A stretch of 33,653 bases of DNA, taken from assembly GCF_000423745.1 (NCBI RefSeq), contig NZ_AUIO01000016.1:1-33653 (forward strand), written 5' to 3'. This DNA comes from Streptococcus plurextorum DSM 22810. GTDB lineage: Bacteria; Bacillota; Bacilli; Lactobacillales; Streptococcaceae. Below, piece after piece: positions 5,627-13,025 of this stretch. The position numbers were made by a program, and so were the translations under genes. Every line of letters begins with the position of its first letter. The first letter of the stretch is position 1. A model generated the notes under the pieces. That model saw only the letters and a list, made by a program, of their open reading frames with translations. It was not told the DNA's origin and did not search any database.

Positions 5627-6967
5627 ATGGAAGAATTACGAGTTTTACCTCAAGATGTGGCGGCTGAGCAGTCGGTGCTGGGGGCTATCTTCATCAAGCC
5701 AGAGGTACTTGTGACGGTGGCGGAGCATCTGACACCAGCGGACTTTTACAAACCAGCCCATCAGACCTTATTCAAGGTCATGACGACCTTGACCAACCGA
5801 GGCGAGGCTATTGACATTGTCACGGTCAAGGCAGAGCTGGAAAGCCAAGGCGGACTTAATGCCGTTGGTGGGATTCCCTATCTGACTGAGATTTTGAACG
5901 TGGTGCCAACCAGTGCCCATGCGGAGCATTATGCCAAGATTGTGGCAAAAAAGGCACAGTTGCGTGCTATCATCGGCAATCTGTCTGACTCTATCGGCAA
6001 TGCTTACGATGAGGACATGGCTATTGACGAGATTATCGCCAAGGCGGAGAAATCGCTGATTGAGGTTAGTCAATCCAGCAACAAGAGTAGTTTTCGGCCT
6101 ATTCATGACGTACTGATGGAAAATCACGAGCACATCGAGGAGCGGGCTAGTCAGAGTAGTGTCGTCACTGGAACGGCTACTGGATTTTATGACTTTGATA
6201 AGCTGACAACGGGTTTGCACGAGGATAATTTGATTATCCTTGCGGCACGTCCAGCCATGGGGAAGACGGCTTTTGCCCTTAACATTGCCCAAAATGTGGC
6301 AACCAAGTCAGGCAAGCCTGTGGCGATTTTCTCGCTGGAGATGGGTGCAGAGAGCCTGGTGGAGCGTATGCTTGCTAGTGAGGGGACTATCCTGAGCCAT
6401 CACATCAGGACGGGGCAACTATCAGCAGAGGAATGGCAGAGGTTGGTCTTTGCACAGAGTCAGCTAGCGGACGCGCCTATCTTTATTGATGATTCGGCAG
6501 GTGTAAGGATTACAGACATCAGAGCTAGGGCACGGCGCTTGGCACAAGAGATGGACGGACTGGGCTTGATTGTCATTGACTATCTCCAGCTTATCCAAGG
6601 GTCACGGTCGGATAATCGTCAACAGGAAGTGTCAGAAATCTCACGGCAGTTGAAAATTCTTGCTAAGGAATTGAAAGTGCCTGTTATCGCCCTGTCTCAG
6701 CTTTCTCGTAGTGTGGAGCAACGGCAGGACAAGCGCCCTATCTTGTCAGACTTGCGAGAGTCAGGCAGTATCGAGCAGGACGCTGACATCATCACCTTTC
6801 TCTATCGTGATGACTACTACCAAGAGCACAAGGACGCTCAGGTAGAAAGCAATCTGACGGAGCTGATCATCAAGAAAAACAGACATGGAAGTCTGGGAAC
6901 TGTCAAGCTCTATTTCCATAAGGAATACACCAAGTTTTCAAGCGTGAAGGAGGAAGGAAATGGCTGA
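5627..6967 (+). CDS. dnaB: Replicative DNA helicase, DnaB family
   Basis: 446 residues, full length for a bacterial-type DnaB. The N-terminal domain (about 1-105, AAEQSVLGAIFIKPE) binds primase and drives hexamer formation. The C-terminal RecA-like ATPase holds Walker A ARPAMGKTA (about 207-215) and Walker B LIVIDYLQLI, then the SEISRQLKILAKEL, ALSQLSRSVEQR and DLRESGSIEQDAD segments typical of the family. It unwinds the phage fork. I chose ATG 5627 with GAGG 6 nt upstream, not the in-frame TTG 5615. It overlaps the next gene by 8 bp. Together with the initiator and the DnaC-type loader downstream it forms an independent replication-initiation set. Confidence 0.97.
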   Translation: MEELRVLPQDVAAEQSVLGAIFIKPEVLVTVAEHLTPADFYKPAHQTLFKVMTTLTNRGEAIDIVTVKAELESQGGLNAVGGIPYLTEILNVVPTSAHAEHYAKIVAKKAQLRAIIGNLSDSIGNAYDEDMAIDEIIAKAEKSLIEVSQSSNKSSFRPIHDVLMENHEHIEERASQSSVVTGTATGFYDFDKLTTGLHEDNLIILAARPAMGKTAFALNIAQNVATKSGKPVAIFSLEMGAESLVERMLASEGTILSHHIRTGQLSAEEWQRLVFAQSQLADAPIFIDDSAGVRITDIRARARRLAQEMDGLGLIVIDYLQLIQGSRSDNRQQEVSEISRQLKILAKELKVPVIALSQLSRSVEQRQDKRPILSDLRESGSIEQDADIITFLYRDDYYQEHKDAQVESNLTELIIKKNRHGSLGTVKLYFHKEYTKFSSVKEEGNG

Positions 6968-7709
6968 AACATTTTTCAGGAAAGAGGTTGAGAAATACCA
7001 GTACATCCAGCTGCCTAAGTGGCTCTTTAAAGAGCCTTATAAGAGCCTGTCAAGCAATGCCAAGCTCATGTATGCCATGCTCTTTAATCGGCTGAGCTTG
7101 TCGCTTGATAATGCTTGGCACGACACAAAAGGTCAGGTTTTTATGTACTTTACCAATAGCGAATTTTGCGAGGAATTGGGTTGCTCTGAGAACACTGTGA
7201 CCAAGACCAAAAAAGAATTGAAAGAGGCTGGGCTTTTACTGGAAGAAAGACAAGGATTGACAAAACCCAACCGTCTGTATATCAAAGGTCCAGAATCTAG
7301 TTCAGAACCGCAAAATTTGGGAGACAGAACCGTAAAAACTACGGCTCTCGACCCTCAAAAAGTTCAGACAATAAAGACTGATATTAGTAAGACTGATATT
7401 AGTAATAATATCTTGTCGACTTGCAAAGAAATTTTGGATTACTTAAACAATGTAGCTGGTAGGAATTTTCAAGCGAAATCACGGAGCCATCAGAAGGTTA
7501 TCCAAGCACGACTAAATGAAGGGTATAGCTTGGAAGATTTCAAAAAGGTGGTTGATGTGATGACAGCTAGCTGGAAAGGGACTGACTATGAGCAATACTT
7601 GCAACCGCAGACCCTCTTTGGCAACAAGATGGACAACTACTTGAACAAGCCGATGCCGAAACAGGCGCGACAGGCAGACGATAGGACAGACGAAAGGTTG
7701 GGCTTTTGA
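6960..7709 (+). CDS. Phage replication initiator (RepA_N / Phg_2220_C type)
   Basis: 249 residues. Residues about 10-110 resemble the RepA N-terminal winged-helix domain of replication initiators (YIQLPKWLFKEPYKSLSSNAKLMYAMLFNRL, then a recognition helix in CSENTVTKTKKELKEAGLL). Residues about 160-230 match the conserved phage C-terminal domain seen behind DnaD/RepA-type proteins (ILDYLNNVAGRNF, QARLNEGYSLEDFKKVVD, TLFGNKMDNYLN). A low-complexity linker between them is encoded by a tandem 15-bp repeat, a candidate origin. It should bind the origin and recruit the DnaC-like loader encoded next. Confidence 0.85.
   Translation: MAETFFRKEVEKYQYIQLPKWLFKEPYKSLSSNAKLMYAMLFNRLSLSLDNAWHDTKGQVFMYFTNSEFCEELGCSENTVTKTKKELKEAGLLLEERQGLTKPNRLYIKGPESSSEPQNLGDRTVKTTALDPQKVQTIKTDISKTDISNNILSTCKEILDYLNNVAGRNFQAKSRSHQKVIQARLNEGYSLEDFKKVVDVMTASWKGTDYEQYLQPQTLFGNKMDNYLNKPMPKQARQADDRTDERLGF
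7374..7412. repeat. Tandem repeat, candidate replication origin
   Basis: The 15-mer AGACTGATATTAGTA occurs twice in tandem, followed by an AT-rich ATAATATC with weak dyad symmetry (GATATT-AATATC). It encodes KTDISKTDIS in the linker of the initiator protein. Many phages of this class have the origin inside the initiator gene, so this is the best origin candidate in the window. Only two copies, hence modest confidence. Confidence 0.35.
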
Positions 7710-8518
7710 TGACATTTCAAACGAAGAATGTGCTGGACGAAACCTGTGAGGTCCACGGTTGTCAGCTTTGGTTGACCAAGGTACCGATTAAGGGCCAACT
7801 GGAAGAACTCAAACAGTGTCCAGAGTGTACCAAGGCAGCTATCAATATCTTTGAAAACAAGCTGAACAGTCAGAGCAAGGTCAACAATAAGCTTGCTGAT
7901 ACATACGCAGTCTTTGAGAGAGACAGTCTGGTATCTGACAAACTAAAAAGTAAAAGCCTTGAGAATTATGAGGTCAAGGCTGATATTGACCAGAAGGCTA
8001 TCAATTTTGCCAAGAGGATTGAGCAATTCTACCGGCATGAGGGCTTTGGCAATGCCATTGTGACAGGGCCGTCAGGAGTTGGCAAGAGCCATCTGACATA
8101 CGGCTTGGCCAAGTACATGAATGAGCAATTCAAGGCTTACGGACATCCGAGGTCGGTGCTCTTTGTATCACTTGTCACTCTCTTTACCAAAATCAAGGAG
8201 AGTTTCCACACAGACAACGGCTACTCACAGGCTGAGATGATTGAATTACTCAGCAAAGTTGATTTTCTCTTTTTGGACGACCTTGGGAAAGAGAGTCGTA
8301 AGGCTGACACTCGCAACAACGAGTGGACACATCAGATACTCTATGAGATTTTGGACAAACGGAGCAACACGATCATCAACACGAATCTGACCAGCAAGGA
8401 AATCAAAACCTTGTATGCAGATGATTACGGAAATGGCGCCTTATCCAGTCGGATTTTGGAAGGTGTGGTGGGTAACAGCTTTGCATATCCGAAAGAGACG
8501 GAAGATAGGAGGTATTGA
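7709..8518 (+). CDS. DnaC-like helicase loader, AAA+ ATPase
   Basis: 269 residues. An N-terminal zinc-binding motif (CEVHG and CPEC, about 12-39) precedes an AAA+ domain with Walker A GPSGVGKSH (about 122-130), Walker B FLFLDDLGKE (about 188-197), sensor-1 IINTNLTSKEI and an arginine-finger region SSRILEG. DnaC/DnaI proteins load DnaB on DNA. ATG 7709 overlaps the initiator stop codon (TGATG); an in-frame TTG one codon earlier is less likely. The ribosome-binding site is weak, which fits coupling. Confidence 0.93.
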   Translation: MTFQTKNVLDETCEVHGCQLWLTKVPIKGQLEELKQCPECTKAAINIFENKLNSQSKVNNKLADTYAVFERDSLVSDKLKSKSLENYEVKADIDQKAINFAKRIEQFYRHEGFGNAIVTGPSGVGKSHLTYGLAKYMNEQFKAYGHPRSVLFVSLVTLFTKIKESFHTDNGYSQAEMIELLSKVDFLFLDDLGKESRKADTRNNEWTHQILYEILDKRSNTIINTNLTSKEIKTLYADDYGNGALSSRILEGVVGNSFAYPKETEDRRY

Positions 8519-8718
8519 TGAGTGAATTTATCAATGCAGACTGTCTTGAAGTGATGGCCAAATATCCAAATGGTTATTTCGACCTTGCAATTGTAGATCC
8601 ACCGTATTTTTCAGGGCCAGAAAAAAGAAGATACTATGGTCGGAAAGTTAGCCCTATTGGAGTCAAAAGATTATATGGTGAAACATCTGAGTGGAAAGTA
8701 CCTGATAAGGATTATTGA
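8518..8718 (+). pseudogene. N-terminal fragment of a DNA methyltransferase
   Basis: 66 codons, ATG 8518 with AGGAGG, overlapping the loader stop. The start FINADCLEVMAKYPNGYFDLAIVDPPYF is the N-terminus of a class beta amino-methyltransferase (N6-adenine or N4-cytosine) with catalytic motif IV DPPY at about 27-30. Normal enzymes are 200 residues or more and carry the FxGxG SAM-binding motif later in the chain. Here reading stops after VPDKDY, so no SAM site remains. It should be inactive. The DNA then runs into a piece of another gene in a different frame (8726-8965). Confidence 0.8.
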
Positions 8719-8725
8719 GGATGTT

Positions 8726-8965
8726 ATGGGATTTAAGTTACCTTACCTAAACATCACAAGGTATAACAACTATGATTATCCACTTCAAAAACCTACAAAG
8801 TTTGCTAGCAATATCAACTTAGATTTGAAAAATGAAATCATTAAACAGGAAATCGAATGGGGACATTTTTCAAAGTCATACAATGAGAGGTCAAATATAC
8901 CTCAAAAACTTGTGATTGAGATATTTAGCAAGGTGTATAAGGATTTTATTAAATTATATGATTGA
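8726..8965 (+). pseudogene. C-terminal fragment, probably of a second methyltransferase
   Basis: 79 codons from ATG 8726, preceded by GAGG. The sequence (MGFKLPYLNITRYNNYDYPLQ, QKPTKFASNI, SYNERSNIPQKLVIEIFSK) resembles the C-terminal end of streptococcal phage DNA methylases in which a conserved QKPT.F.SN stretch and a closing RSxIP helix are typical; this is recalled, not searched. The frame is open upstream to 8636, but there it reads the methyltransferase fragment out of frame. I read 8518-8965 as the remains of two genes joined by a deletion near 8705-8720. The 3' piece may still be translated. Confidence 0.6.
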
Positions 8966-9191
8966 GCTATATTTTATCTTCAATGGATATCGCAGACATC
9001 ATCTCGGAAACTTTGTTCAGGTCCAGGATGCTATCGATGCACTCAAAGCACACCAAAAATCATCATCAGCTATCAACAATCCACGTTTTCGCAAAAGTAT
9101 GAGTGGAAATACTATCAGGATTGATTATGGGGCAGTTGATTGTTATTACTTGATTACAGTTTCAAAAGAAAAGGAGAAAGAACAAAAATGA
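8958..9191 (+). CDS. Small early protein (77 aa), unknown function
   Basis: ATG 8958 overlaps the end of the preceding fragment and has only a weak, distant AAGGA upstream, so it probably depended on translation of the gene before it. The protein starts IELYFIFNGYRRHH, has a central helix DAIDALKAHQKSS and ends with a YYLITVS strand and a highly charged Lys/Glu tail. No family recognised. The stop overlaps the next ATG (ATGA). Confidence 0.6.
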   Translation: MIELYFIFNGYRRHHLGNFVQVQDAIDALKAHQKSSSAINNPRFRKSMSGNTIRIDYGAVDCYYLITVSKEKEKEQK

Positions 9192-9673
9192 CTAAAACGT
9201 TAGATGAAAAGGTCCAACAGTGGTTTATCGACCGTAACTTACACGAAGCAAATCCAGTTAAGAAGTTTTAGAAACTGATGGAGGAAGCTGGAGAATTGTT
9301 TGAAGGTGTTGCCAAAGGCAGGTCTGATCTGATTAAGGATGCCCTAGGCGACATGCAGGTTGTCTTGACTGGTCTGGAATTGCAGATCAAGAATGGTGCC
9401 GACATTCGAGCGACACCAGAAGAGATGGAATTGCTGCTGATGGTTGCCAGTCTTGGCAATCTCGCCAACAAATTACACAAGCATGTATTTTACGATGAAA
9501 CCAAGACACCACTAATCAAGCCAGATTTGATTATGCTACACAGCAACATCCATTCTGTCGCTATCCATAATTGCACAACGGCTGATACTTGTCTAAAAAT
9601 CGCTTATGACGAAATCAAGGACCGAAAAGGCAAGATGGTTGACGGGGTATTTGTGAAGGAGGCGGACTTGTGA
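9188..9673 (+). pseudogene. MazG-like NTP pyrophosphohydrolase with an amber codon
   Basis: Reading from ATG 9188 (overlapping the previous stop) gives a MazG-like all-alpha pyrophosphohydrolase interrupted by TAG at 9269-9271 (codon 28), exactly where NPVKKF-Q-KLMEEAGEL is expected; one C-to-T change (CAG to TAG) explains it. Downstream the frame stays open for 134 codons with the metal-binding motif EEAGE (9281-9295) and the matching second helix DLIKDALGDMQVVL. ATG 9278, 6 nt after the stop, could allow re-initiation and give a 131-residue protein that lacks the first helix. Such enzymes hydrolyse (d)NTPs to monophosphates. It could be a true point mutation, a suppressed amber codon or a sequencing error. 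Confidence 0.85.
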
Positions 9674-9975
9674 GAAAGACTTTAACAGGTATCGGTAACT
9701 TTTGCATTTTACTGTCAGTCCTCGTGACACCTTTGTTGATCATCTACAAGATTGACAAGCTAGATGCCAAGATTGAGCAACCCAAAATCATTGTCTATCA
9801 AGTAGACAATGCGGGTGCTGAAATGGTTGGTACTGTGACAGACAAGGAAATTATCCAAAGAAGGTACATTGTGACGGTTGGAGCCTATGGGAAATTTATG
9901 GTCACTAAAGAGCAATATGACCAAATTAACATAGGCGATCCAATACCAAATTTTCTGAAAGGACGTGGGAGTTGA
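9670..9975 (+). CDS. DUF1372-like membrane-anchored phage protein
   Basis: 101 residues from GTG 9670 (GGAGG 7 nt upstream), overlapping the end of the MazG frame. One N-terminal transmembrane helix (about 9-27, NFCILLSVLVTPLLIIYKI) is followed by a beta-rich extracytoplasmic domain (IIVYQVDNAGAEMVGTV, RRYIVTVGAYGKFMV). This fits the DUF1372 family seen in the early regions of streptococcal phages. Function unknown. Confidence 0.75.
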   Translation: MRKTLTGIGNFCILLSVLVTPLLIIYKIDKLDAKIEQPKIIVYQVDNAGAEMVGTVTDKEIIQRRYIVTVGAYGKFMVTKEQYDQINIGDPIPNFLKGRGS

Positions 9976-10283
9976 TGACACATTGTGATTTTACGACTAA
10001 GCGATTAAACATGCCAACTAAAGAAGGTCAGTTTACAGGGGTTAGGGTTGTGCATGACAACGTGAACAATCCAAGCCATTATCAAGGCAACTATGGTATG
10101 GAGTCAATTGATGTACTTAGAAATTTCATGACACCAGAACAGCTGAAAGGCTTTCATCTCGGAAATGCCTTGAAGTATCAGCTACGCTATCAAAAGAAAA
10201 ACGGTCTGGAAGACCTGAAAAAAGCAAGAAAGAACCTTGATTGGTTGATTGAGGAGGAGGAGCGAAAGCATGAAGCAGAATGA
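9975..10283 (+). CDS. DUF3310-like protein
   Basis: 102 residues from ATG 9975, overlapping the previous stop (TGATG). Residues about 29-98 carry the DUF3310 signature: NNPSHYQ, then GMESIDVLRNFMTPEQLKGF, GNALKYQLRY and a final KKARKNLDWLIEEE helix. DUF3310 proteins are frequent next to nucleotide-metabolism genes in phages of Firmicutes, but their function is unproven. The end overlaps the next start by 14 bp. Confidence 0.85.
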   Translation: MTHCDFTTKRLNMPTKEGQFTGVRVVHDNVNNPSHYQGNYGMESIDVLRNFMTPEQLKGFHLGNALKYQLRYQKKNGLEDLKKARKNLDWLIEEEERKHEAE

Positions 10284-10418
10284 ACTAGCTTGTGAAGACT
10301 GCAAAATCATTTTATATGTTGACAAAAAAAAGATGAAACAGATTATAATTCGATTTTTCAAACGGGTGTCTGTGGTGCTTGCCTGGTCACTCGTGTTGAG
10401 AATGGGGAGGATTGGTAA
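10270..10418 (+). pseudogene. CxxC small protein broken by a homopolymer frameshift
   Basis: ATG 10270 has a GGAGGAGG-type site. The frame starts MKQNELACEDCK and, after VDKK, meets a run of eight A (10324-10331). As written, it continues into an implausible basic tail ending at 10428. Shifting frame at the A-run gives DETDYNSIFQTGVCGACLVTRV and so on, which restores a second CxxC pair (a four-cysteine zinc knuckle) and a TAA at 10416-10418 that overlaps the next ATG. Nine A would give a 48-residue protein. Alternatives are transcriptional slippage on the A-run or a sequencing error. Confidence 0.75.
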
Positions 10419-10870
10419 TGAAAATTAGACTACCTTACATTGAACCGATTGAGACAGAGAACTTGCCTGATGATCTTGAAACTCTGGTCAAAAAGAGTTT
10501 TACAAGATTTACAGAGGGCACAAATAAAGATTATACATTTGCTGATAAGCTGTTGTACTTGGATAATATGCGACGGTTTTATCTCAGAAACTACACTGAT
10601 ACTAGTTTTGAAATCACAAAGTTACTAGGTGAAAATTTTCGTTATCAGTTAGATGAGTATGACGATGTTTTAGATAAAGAAGATGTCTTATCTACGGATT
10701 TTACGGAATATTGTTTTGATAAGGGATTTATGCCTTTGAGCGATACTTGGGATAAATGGTCTTCAAGCGCTGATACCAGAGCCAAGAAAGCCATTGTTGA
10801 AATCATTAAGATTGTCATCAATTTTGAATGGGAGGGAGACCATGAACAAACGACAGCGGAACAAGCGTAA
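10418..10870 (+). CDS. Acidic early protein (150 aa), unknown function
   Basis: ATG 10418 with GAGG 8 nt upstream. The protein is acidic, mostly helical and aromatic-rich (DKLLYLDNMRRFYLRNYTD). No motif recognised and no membrane segment. It overlaps the next gene by 29 bp. Coupling to the upstream frame by TAATG suggests the frameshifted CxxC gene was once intact. Confidence 0.75.
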   Translation: MKIRLPYIEPIETENLPDDLETLVKKSFTRFTEGTNKDYTFADKLLYLDNMRRFYLRNYTDTSFEITKLLGENFRYQLDEYDDVLDKEDVLSTDFTEYCFDKGFMPLSDTWDKWSSSADTRAKKAIVEIIKIVINFEWEGDHEQTTAEQA

Positions 10871-11087
10871 GAAGCGTGAACTTGAGCTCATTGCTCAAAC
10901 GCTGAACCATATCGCTGGAGCAGTTGAAAAAGCTGCTGATAATGTTGGGTACTATATGAGTCAACTGACAGAAGATAAACCAGAGTTAAAAAGCTGGCGA
11001 GATGGCTATGTGGACGGAACTAACAACATGGCTCAGTCAGTTAGAACTGTGGTTGATAATTTTATTGAGGAGGTTAACAATGATTAA
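10842..11087 (+). CDS. Small early protein (81 aa), unknown function
   Basis: ATG 10842 follows GGAGGGAG. It has a very basic first 12 residues ([13 protein letters not shown]) and then an amphipathic helical body ending FIEEVNND. It might bind nucleic acid, but there is no recognised domain. Overlaps the ssb-like gene start by 8 bp. Confidence 0.72.
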   Translation: MNKRQRNKRKKRELELIAQTLNHIAGAVEKAADNVGYYMSQLTEDKPELKSWRDGYVDGTNNMAQSVRTVVDNFIEEVNND

Positions 11088-11280
11088 CAATGTTGTTTTA
11101 GTCGGTCGGTTGACTAGAGATGTGGAGCTACGCTACACACCTAATAATGTTGCAGTTGGAGCCTTCAACATTCTGGAAAAGCGTGACAATAGTGCTAACT
11201 ATTCAAGTATGGACGAGCAAATGCCACCAGGGTTCAGCGGCCAGCCGATGGATATTACAGATGACGACTTGCCGTTTTAG
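11080..11280 (+). CDS. ssb: Mini-SSB: SSB with the OB-fold core deleted
   Basis: ATG 11080 follows GAGGAGG. The first 29 residues ([20 protein letters not shown], then AVGAF) are the N-terminus of a bacterial or phage single-stranded DNA-binding protein, and the last 10 ([10 protein letters not shown]) are its protein-interaction tail. Between them only about 27 residues of linker remain ([13 protein letters not shown] and so on). The product is 66 residues, where phage SSBs usually have 110-165. An in-frame deletion has removed the central strands and most of the ssDNA-binding surface. DNA binding is unlikely, but the acidic tail that docks PriA, RecG, RecO and similar partners is intact, so the peptide could still engage or decoy them. 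Confidence 0.85.
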   Translation: MINNVVLVGRLTRDVELRYTPNNVAVGAFNILEKRDNSANYSSMDEQMPPGFSGQPMDITDDDLPF

Positions 11281-11289
11281 GAGTGTTGC

Positions 11290-11544
11290 ATGACCGCTGA
11301 TATTGTCCAATATATTCCAAAATATGATATTTGCCACGAATGCCATAAGAAAGAAGCAACTAAGCTTTGCGATTTCGTACTTGGCGAATCACGAGTAACA
11401 TTTTTTCGAAATTATAGCCTATTCAAAGAACAAAAAACAGGGATTATTACATGCGACAATCCACTCTGTGACAGTTGCTCAAATAGATTTCATGGCATGG
11501 ATTTATGCAAAAATCACTTTAAAAAAATTACAGGAGGAAAATAA
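11290..11544 (+). CDS. Cysteine-rich, probably zinc-binding protein
   Basis: 84 residues from ATG 11290 with AGGAG upstream. It contains CHECHKK, a single Cys in LCDF, then CDNPLCDSC and LCKNHF, enough Cys/His ligands for two zinc sites in a ribbon-like fold. Its last codon overlaps the lipoprotein start (TAATGA). Function unknown; DNA or protein binding is possible. Confidence 0.75.
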   Translation: MTADIVQYIPKYDICHECHKKEATKLCDFVLGESRVTFFRNYSLFKEQKTGIITCDNPLCDSCSNRFHGMDLCKNHFKKITGGK

Positions 11545-12113
11545 TGAAATTTCAAAAATTACTATCAACCGCAATTGCACTCGCAAGCATCATGACATTG
11601 GCCGCTTGCGATGCCACTACTTCTACAAGTGCCTACGAGGATAAACAGTCCACATTGGCCTTGGCTGACAATTTCTCTGATGAGCAACCAACACCGACCG
11701 ACATCAATTATTCTCTTGAACGGTACAATCTCATTCGACGTGCATACTGGGTCAACGGTCAACGCGAAAAAGCTGTGCAGTTACCCTCAAAAATCGAGAA
11801 GCCAATGGGCTATATCTTGCTGATGAATAGTTCAGCAGTTGTCGGGACATTCACAGTAGATGGCAAAGTTTCCTCCCTAAACTCATTCCTAACACCAGAC
11901 TCGGAGTATTATGAGTTGGTTTCAGGAAGTGATTTTACAAAGGAAAATGAATGGCTTCCAGATGTGGACGGCTCCTATGGAGAAAACGACAATGGCATTT
12001 TCTTTTTCACAGTAGATGGCAAGTACATCGAATGGACAGGGGAATACTTGTATTCAGACATTCCATTTGAAGTGACAAATCCAATTGTAAACGTGACAGG
12101 AAGAGGACAATGA
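11544..12113 (+). CDS. Early-operon lipoprotein
   Basis: 189 residues with a lipoprotein signal peptide: basic start KFQKLL, hydrophobic core, lipobox TLAAC with Cys at about 22. A Ser/Thr-rich spacer follows, then a beta-rich domain with two similar FFTVDGKYI / GTFTVDGKV strands. Lying in the lytic operon, it should appear on the cell surface soon after infection. Superinfection exclusion or envelope modification is possible, but only by analogy with other phage lipoproteins. GGAGG lies 6 nt before ATG 11544. Confidence 0.82.
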   Translation: MKFQKLLSTAIALASIMTLAACDATTSTSAYEDKQSTLALADNFSDEQPTPTDINYSLERYNLIRRAYWVNGQREKAVQLPSKIEKPMGYILLMNSSAVVGTFTVDGKVSSLNSFLTPDSEYYELVSGSDFTKENEWLPDVDGSYGENDNGIFFFTVDGKYIEWTGEYLYSDIPFEVTNPIVNVTGRGQ

Positions 12114-12502
12114 TGAAAATGAAAGAGTCTGGATGTTTAATCTACATTGTTGCAGCAATTGTCTGCATAGTGCTGTGGATATTTTCTCCACAGATTCGAG
12201 GAATATTGAATCAAAAGGACTATGAGGTCCAAAGGGTCAACGAGCAAACATCATATAAAATTCGCAAGAATGTCGAAGATACTGCACGAAGTATGATCTC
12301 GTCTTATCAAAATGATAAATTAGCATACGAGCAGTACAAGGATTCCGACAATAAGGAACATCAGTCGTGGGCTCAATCCTACAAGCAACGTGCCAATAGT
12401 ACCGCAACAAAATACAATGAGTACATCCTGAAAAATTCCTATGTCTGGGATGGGAATATCCCGACTGATATTGATGTAGAACTGGAGGTAATAAATGACT
12501 AA
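12113..12502 (+). CDS. Membrane-anchored extracytoplasmic protein
   Basis: 129 residues. Helix 7-27 (CLIYIVAAIVCIVLWIFSPQI) is a signal anchor; the remaining 100 residues are polar, rich in Tyr, Ser, Asn and Lys, and predicted mostly helical (SYKIRKNVEDTARSMISSY). I prefer ATG 12113 (GAGG at 6 nt) to the adjacent ATG 12110. Directly after the lipoprotein gene, it may form a surface pair with it. Family not recognised. Confidence 0.72.
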   Translation: MKMKESGCLIYIVAAIVCIVLWIFSPQIRGILNQKDYEVQRVNEQTSYKIRKNVEDTARSMISSYQNDKLAYEQYKDSDNKEHQSWAQSYKQRANSTATKYNEYILKNSYVWDGNIPTDIDVELEVIND

Positions 12503-13025
12503 AATTATTGGATTCGGGCGTTGTTTTTGCAAAACTACAATGGCTATTTTGGAAAGTCATGCGACAGGTAATCAGATTATCTGTGCAAATAATAGAATTG
12601 CAAAGCATACCTCGGATTACGCAAGACAACTTGGCTATACTATTCCTCAGCCAGTAGCAGCTAATGATCAAAAAATGCCAATAATCACCAGCACTCTCAA
12701 TAGAGCTGGTCTTGGTGTTGTAGTCGATGATGTTGAAATGGTTTTACGAACACTGTTAGGCTGTCAAATTGACACAATTACATTTGATAGTCCGAATGTG
12801 ATTAGCCCTGAAGACCGCTACGTTGAAGAAATAACTGAGCTTAAAAAGGAGTTGGCAGCTTGCTACCGAGAAAAGGAAGAGGACCAAGTTGCCATTGAGA
12901 CTCTTAAAGATAAATGCGTGGACCTCATGCTTGAAAATGCTGACTATGTCTGGGACGAAATGGCCAGGGAAGTAGCGAAGAAAAGGGCTAATACGAGAAG
13001 ATGGAGGGCGAAGGCATGTATTTGA
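12495..13025 (+). CDS. P-loop-like protein with C-terminal coiled coil
   Basis: 176 residues; GGAGG precedes ATG 12495, which overlaps the previous stop. The N-terminus IIGFGRCFCKTTMAILES resembles a Walker A region after a beta strand, but the glycine before the lysine is cysteine, so nucleotide binding is doubtful. Residues about 60-100 contain VVVDDVEMVL, in the place of a Walker B strand. Residues about 110-160 form a charged coiled coil (VEEITELKKELAACYREKEED). Function unknown. Confidence 0.65.
   Translation: MTKIIGFGRCFCKTTMAILESHATGNQIICANNRIAKHTSDYARQLGYTIPQPVAANDQKMPIITSTLNRAGLGVVVDDVEMVLRTLLGCQIDTITFDSPNVISPEDRYVEEITELKKELAACYREKEEDQVAIETLKDKCVDLMLENADYVWDEMAREVAKKRANTRRWRAKACI

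Noticed and set aside
7374..7412. Tandem repeat as a CRISPR array
   Set aside because: Only two units of 15 bp with no spacers, inside a coding linker.
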